DNA of 64,000 nucleotides from NCBI GenBank assembly GCA_965215225.1, contig OZ244039.1, forward strand, positions 868,001 to 932,000, given 5' to 3'. Below, piece after piece: positions 60,506 through 64,000 of the stretch. The translations under genes were made by a program, and so were the position numbers. The notes under the pieces are model-generated. The model ran no database searches. It saw only the letters and a list, made by a program, of their open reading frames with translations, and had not been told where the DNA came from. Position 1 is the first letter of the stretch; the number at the start of each line of letters is the position of its first letter. The stretch is from G965215225 sp965215225. GTDB taxonomy: Bacteria; Pseudomonadota; Gammaproteobacteria; CBDBNL01; JAAOII01.

Positions 60506-62200
60506 ATGATTCAACAGCTAGAGACGGTTCGTGTTCCCAATATAGGCACTGATGATCAGGTTGAGGTCATTGAGATTTTGGTCGCCAAGAAGGATAGGGT
60601 AGAAAAAGGACAGTCTCTCATAGTCTTGGAAAATGATAAGGCATCAATGGAAATCCCGTCTCCTCTGGCTGGTGAAGTGGTAGATATTAAGGTGAAATCC
60701 GGTGATAAGGTTACTGAAGGAAGTGAGATTATAGCTATAGCAGTGTCTGCAACATCTGAGGCGCAGACTGAATCACAAACAAAGAAGAACTCAGAATTGA
60801 CGAAGACAAAGACAGAGACGAAGACAAGAGCACTCAAAGAACAGGAGGACATGCAAGAGCAACAAAAGAGAGCACAAGAGAAAACACAAGAGGAAGAACA
60901 AGGGAGGCAACAGGTAGAACAAGAGAGGCAGAAGACGGAACAACAAAAGCAGATAGAAATAAGAGTTCCAAATCTTGGCGTAGATGAGGCGGTAGAGATT
61001 ATTGAGGTCCATATTGAGAAAGGAAAACAAATAGAGAAAGACGATACTGTCATAGTCCTAGAAAGCGATAAGGCATCGATGGAGATACCTGCCAGCTCAG
61101 CTGGTAAGGTGGCAGCTGTGAAAGTCCAGAAGGGAGATAAGGTTAGGAGCGGAGATCCTATTGCCCTGCTGGTCGTAGCTAGTGAAAACCTGCCAGTTGA
61201 TTCTCCGCCAGCTAGCGAAAGTCTGCCGGTTGATTCTCCTCCCCCACCAGCAAAGGAGGGCGACCAACAGGCTGACAGTCAAGCTGCTCCTGTGGCTGCG
61301 CCTTCAGGTCTTTCAGGGAGCAATGGGAACTTTTATGCTGGCCCCGCCGTGCGCAAGATGGCGCGCGAATTGGGAGTGGAACTTGCAAACCTGAGTGGTT
61401 CGGGTCATAAGGGACGTATTCTCAAAGAGGATATCCAAAGCTATGTGAAGAGGCATCTCCAACAGGGAGCGGCTATGCCTGAGCCACCACAGATAGATTT
61501 TGCTGCCTATGGCAAGACAATGGAAAAGGATCTCAATAAGATTCAACGGCTCACCGCAGAGAATATGCATAGGGCTTGGATCACTGCACCTCATGTCACC
61601 CAATTTGAAGAAGTGGATATTACAGATCTTGAAAACTTTCGTAAAGGACAAAAAGCCATTGCTGAGAAAAAAGGAGTGAAGCTCACTCCCGTTCCCTTTC
61701 TTATTAAGGCACTGGCATTAGCACTCAAAGAGTTACCACAGTTTAATGTTTCAGTGGTCGGTAATCGGTTGGTGCAAAAGCTTTACTATCATATAGGCAT
61801 GGCAGTAGCTACCCCTCATGGCTTGGTTGTTCCAGTGATTAGGGATGTGGATAAGAAGTCTATTTGGGAATTGGCACAAGAGGCAAGTGAGCTGGCAGAG
61901 AAGGCTCGCCATCGCCAACTTTCAGTTGAAGCCATGCAGGGAGGCTGTATTACCCTATCCAGCTTGGGCGCACAAGGGGGCACTCAGTTTACTCCTATCA
62001 TCAATGTCCCGGAAGTAGCTATACTTGGCGTATCCAAGAGTAGCTATCAGCCAGTCTATCAAGATGGAACATTTGTTCCTCGTCTTATATTGCCCATAGC
62101 ACTCTCTTATGACCATCGCGCAATCAATGGAGTAGATGGGGCAAAGTTCACCTCTTATCTTAAACTTCTATTGAGCGATATAAGAAATCTAGCCTTATAA
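60506..62200 (+). CDS. aceF: Dihydrolipoamide acetyltransferase, pyruvate dehydrogenase E2
   Basis: AceF forms the core of the pyruvate dehydrogenase complex. The 564-residue protein has two lipoyl domains with lipoylated Lys45 and Lys189 (both in xDKASMEIP), a peripheral subunit-binding domain at about 278-314 (AGPAVRKMARELGVELANLSGSGHKGRILKEDI), and the catalytic acetyltransferase domain ending SYDHRAINGVDGAKF, with catalytic His and Asp. The linker between the lipoyl domains (about 83-150) is almost entirely Lys, Glu, Gln, Thr and Arg instead of the usual Ala/Pro-rich hinge. The second linker carries a small duplication (LPVDSPPASESLPVDSPPPP). lpd is not downstream. Confidence 0.97.
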   Translation: MIQQLETVRVPNIGTDDQVEVIEILVAKKDRVEKGQSLIVLENDKASMEIPSPLAGEVVDIKVKSGDKVTEGSEIIAIAVSATSEAQTESQTKKNSELTKTKTETKTRALKEQEDMQEQQKRAQEKTQEEEQGRQQVEQERQKTEQQKQIEIRVPNLGVDEAVEIIEVHIEKGKQIEKDDTVIVLESDKASMEIPASSAGKVAAVKVQKGDKVRSGDPIALLVVASENLPVDSPPASESLPVDSPPPPAKEGDQQADSQAAPVAAPSGLSGSNGNFYAGPAVRKMARELGVELANLSGSGHKGRILKEDIQSYVKRHLQQGAAMPEPPQIDFAAYGKTMEKDLNKIQRLTAENMHRAWITAPHVTQFEEVDITDLENFRKGQKAIAEKKGVKLTPVPFLIKALALALKELPQFNVSVVGNRLVQKLYYHIGMAVATPHGLVVPVIRDVDKKSIWELAQEASELAEKARHRQLSVEAMQGGCITLSSLGAQGGTQFTPIINVPEVAILGVSKSSYQPVYQDGTFVPRLILPIALSYDHRAINGVDGAKFTSYLKLLLSDIRNLAL

Positions 62201-62271
62201 CCCCCGTCTTTTGATCTTGTATAATATTTCCACATATAAAGAATTTGTTAATGACTAGTTTCTCCAAATAG

Positions 62272-63522
62272 ATGCAGCAAAGGAAAAATGGCAGACATTA
62301 TATAGATACGATATTTCGTATGAGTGATGATTACCTATCATCTACACTGACAGACTTCAATTATAAAAAATTAAAAAATAGTTCCGAGAGACTCCGCAAT
62401 CTATCTACCGAAGAAACAATAAGAGAATTTTCGAAACTATATAGGCATATTATTAAGCAAGCATATCAGTCTCAATACAACAAGGCAAATACTAAACTAA
62501 ATAGATCCATCCATAATAGAGACAATGATAAAGTGAAAATAATATGGGACGATTGCTTAGAGGTTATGCAAGCTATGGATAGTGAGAGTATTCACTTAAT
62601 GGTAACTTCCCCCCCTTATTACAATGCACGAGAATACTCTCAATGGGCTAATATAGATGACTATTTAGCAGATATGAAAGCAGTTGTAAGAGAGGCTTAT
62701 CGGGTATTGGATAATCATAGAGCTTTTGTGTTTAATATAGGGGACATAACGGGAAATGATAACCGTCATACTCGTTCAAGCTGGGGGGATAGACGAATAC
62801 CATTAGGCGCATATTTCATAAACATATTTGAGGAAGTTGGATTTACTTTTATAGATGATTTTATTTGGGACAAAGGAGAAGTTCAATCTCAAAGGCACAA
62901 AAATGGAGACACACCTTTCCCACTATATCAATATCCCCTTAATTGTTATGAACACATTATGATTTTCAGAAAGCATAGGCTGGACGAAACTCGCTATCCT
63001 TGTCCTATATGTGGGTGCTTAAAAGTAAATGGTAATGCCTATTCTGGTGTCGGCATTAAATCCTGGGAATGTAAAAATATAGGGTGCTTTGAAAGGTCAT
63101 TAGCAAACAGGGGGAAGAGATTCTCGCTGCGGAGTATCATCATGGATGAATTAAAAAATAACATCATTGATGCTAATTTTATAAAGACCTGGCGAAGAGA
63201 TATTATTAAGTTTGACCCAGTAATAAAGATAAACAATAAGAAGGAGAATAGGTTAGGTCATACTGCCCCATTCCCCACTAAGATACCAGAATTTGCGGTA
63301 AAGACCCTATCGGGAAGAGGAGAGGTAGTGTTTGACCCGTTTGCCGGTAGTTTTACTACCCCTATAGAAGCAGTGAGACAAGGGCGAATTGGCATAGGCG
63401 CTGAATTGAATAAAAAGAGTTTTGGTGATTCAATTCTCAATAATATACAAAGGCACGGATTAAAAAATGTAGAGATTAAATGTCCAACAACCAGGATGAC
63501 AAGAGAATCATTGGCTTGTTAG
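62272..63522 (+). CDS. DNA methyltransferase, probable N4-cytosine type, with zinc-finger insert
   Basis: This 416-residue protein has motif IV as TSPPYYNAREYSQW (residues 112-125) before motif I as FDPFAGSFTTPIEAVRQGRIGIGAELN (354-380). The order is that of beta-class DNA methyltransferases. The serine-type SPPY usually indicates N4-cytosine methylation. Motif I normally reads DPFxGSGTT, and Phe replaces the third glycine here. Between them lies a Cys cluster (Cys244, 247, 249, 267, 272; CPICGC...CKNIGC), probably a zinc site in the target-recognition region. The gene is visibly more AT-rich than aceF, consistent with horizontal transfer. It overlaps the downstream endonuclease-like gene by 43 bases. 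Confidence 0.9.
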   Translation: MQQRKNGRHYIDTIFRMSDDYLSSTLTDFNYKKLKNSSERLRNLSTEETIREFSKLYRHIIKQAYQSQYNKANTKLNRSIHNRDNDKVKIIWDDCLEVMQAMDSESIHLMVTSPPYYNAREYSQWANIDDYLADMKAVVREAYRVLDNHRAFVFNIGDITGNDNRHTRSSWGDRRIPLGAYFINIFEEVGFTFIDDFIWDKGEVQSQRHKNGDTPFPLYQYPLNCYEHIMIFRKHRLDETRYPCPICGCLKVNGNAYSGVGIKSWECKNIGCFERSLANRGKRFSLRSIIMDELKNNIIDANFIKTWRRDIIKFDPVIKINNKKENRLGHTAPFPTKIPEFAVKTLSGRGEVVFDPFAGSFTTPIEAVRQGRIGIGAELNKKSFGDSILNNIQRHGLKNVEIKCPTTRMTRESLAC

Positions 63523-64000
63523 GTGAAATGCACCTAGCTATTCGATTGCATACAAGAGGCTGGCAGGTATATAGAGCATATATTGATGAGCAGATTGATT
63601 TTATATTAGCAAAGTACTACTGTAATAATTGTAAGGAGTTTTCAGGGTTGAAGATGAGAAAGAAGCCTGCCCCAAGCACAGGAGAGTTTCCTACGAATCT
63701 ATGTAAAAAATGTGGCAAAGAAGGATTGGAGTTTATTACAAGATTCATACAGGCAAAGGCGTCTGCTGGTATAGAAATCAATTCAGCTATACGAGCCTAT
63801 AGCTTTCATGCGAAATTGAGAAGCAATGTAGATGATAGGTCTTTTTATGTATGGATGGCTTTCAGGGATATGATACTCCCCCCATTTTTCTATATCTTTT
63901 CACATAAGAGCATAAACAGATTTGATAACTTAGCATTGGATTCATATCAAAAGACGGATAATCAGAAGACCACGCTGAGAATTGATAGGGAGGGAAGGGT
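63480..64000 (+). CDS. Putative restriction endonuclease with zinc ribbon, 3' end outside the window
   Basis: An ATG at 63480, inside the methyltransferase gene in another frame, opens a frame of at least 173 codons that runs off the window. The protein begins MSNNQDDKRIIGLLGEMHLAIRLHTRGWQVYRAYIDEQIDF. The arrangement Glu16 (GEMHLA), Asp40 (QIDFIL) and Gln91-x-Lys93 (RFIQAKAS) resembles the PD-(D/E)XK nuclease core in its D...QxK variant. Four cysteines (48 and 51, 75 and 78: CNNC...CKKC) form a likely zinc ribbon inserted inside that core. Position and overlap with the methyltransferase suggest the cognate restriction enzyme. The family call is inferred from motif spacing only. Confidence 0.7.
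   Translation, partial: MSNNQDDKRIIGLLGEMHLAIRLHTRGWQVYRAYIDEQIDFILAKYYCNNCKEFSGLKMRKKPAPSTGEFPTNLCKKCGKEGLEFITRFIQAKASAGIEINSAIRAYSFHAKLRSNVDDRSFYVWMAFRDMILPPFFYIFSHKSINRFDNLALDSYQKTDNQKTTLRIDREGR

Noticed and set aside
60556..61053. Minus-strand 165-codon Cys/Ser-rich ORF
   Set aside because: It is the complement of the Lys/Glu-rich aceF linker, so its odd composition is a by-product.

Overview
The window is a stretch of bacterial chromosome. LolB, an E. coli-type GshA, UbiB/UbiE, split glycyl-tRNA synthetase (GlyQ/GlyS), CcmH/CcmI, DsbD, the ScpA/ScpB pair, homodimeric AceE and a porin ending in phenylalanine all point to a gammaproteobacterium. I cannot name a genus. By eye the base composition is moderate and somewhat AT-rich. 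Coding density is high, with many ATGA or TAATG overlaps between neighbouring genes.

Layout. 1-3566: pheS (5' end outside the window) and pheT, separated by two 155-bp tandem duplications of the pheS/pheT junction. 3577-3650: tRNA-Pro(GGG). 3702-6978: DUF547 protein, greA, ccmH, ccmI-like, thyA. 6979-9608: an outer-membrane beta-barrel gene flanked by phased A-tracts upstream and by an array of duplicated terminator segments downstream. 9609-18144: three tandem paralogous lipoproteins with kexin-like S8 protease domains. 18127-18930: tandem copies of the protease-3'/tsaE-3' junction. 18698-24179: tsaE and lepB (minus), then rpsO-pnp and purH (plus). 24176-28579: minus-strand operon ubiE-ubiB-gshA-lolB. 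28744-32325: very large lipoprotein with Ig-like repeats. 32345-36449: AI-2E family permease (minus), then acuI-prpB-prpC (plus). 36501-40135: two exported proteins, one a TSP3/GLUG-type surface lipoprotein. 40292-42526: minus operon scpA-scpB-rluB. 42662-47670: dsbD-mfd. 47645-50688: glyQ-glyS (minus). 50745-54224: sulfurtransferase, RNase R, rlmB. 54253-56866: tsaD-nadB (minus). 57077-62200: cinA-like, aceE, aceF. 62272-64000: a two-gene restriction-modification locus whose endonuclease runs off the window.

How the genes work together. Most are housekeeping: aminoacylation, tRNA t6A synthesis (TsaD and TsaE), RNA turnover, chromosome segregation, ubiquinone, glutathione, NAD and purine synthesis, and pyruvate dehydrogenase. 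acuI-prpB-prpC looks like a partial route from acryloyl-CoA through propionyl-CoA into the methylcitrate cycle. The accessory content is mainly cell surface: a porin, three protease lipoproteins and two large repeat lipoproteins.

The most unusual theme is tandem duplication of gene junctions. It appears at pheS/pheT, at the porin terminator, at the protease/tsaE border and in a lipoprotein leader. In-frame minisatellites in coding sequences (CcmH signal peptide, protease 1, ScpB tail, TsaE insertion) appear alongside it. Two items deserve most attention: the pair of translationally coupled 51-codon chimeric ORFs between pheS and pheT, and the restriction-modification pair with a zinc-ribbon-containing PD-(D/E)XK-like endonuclease.
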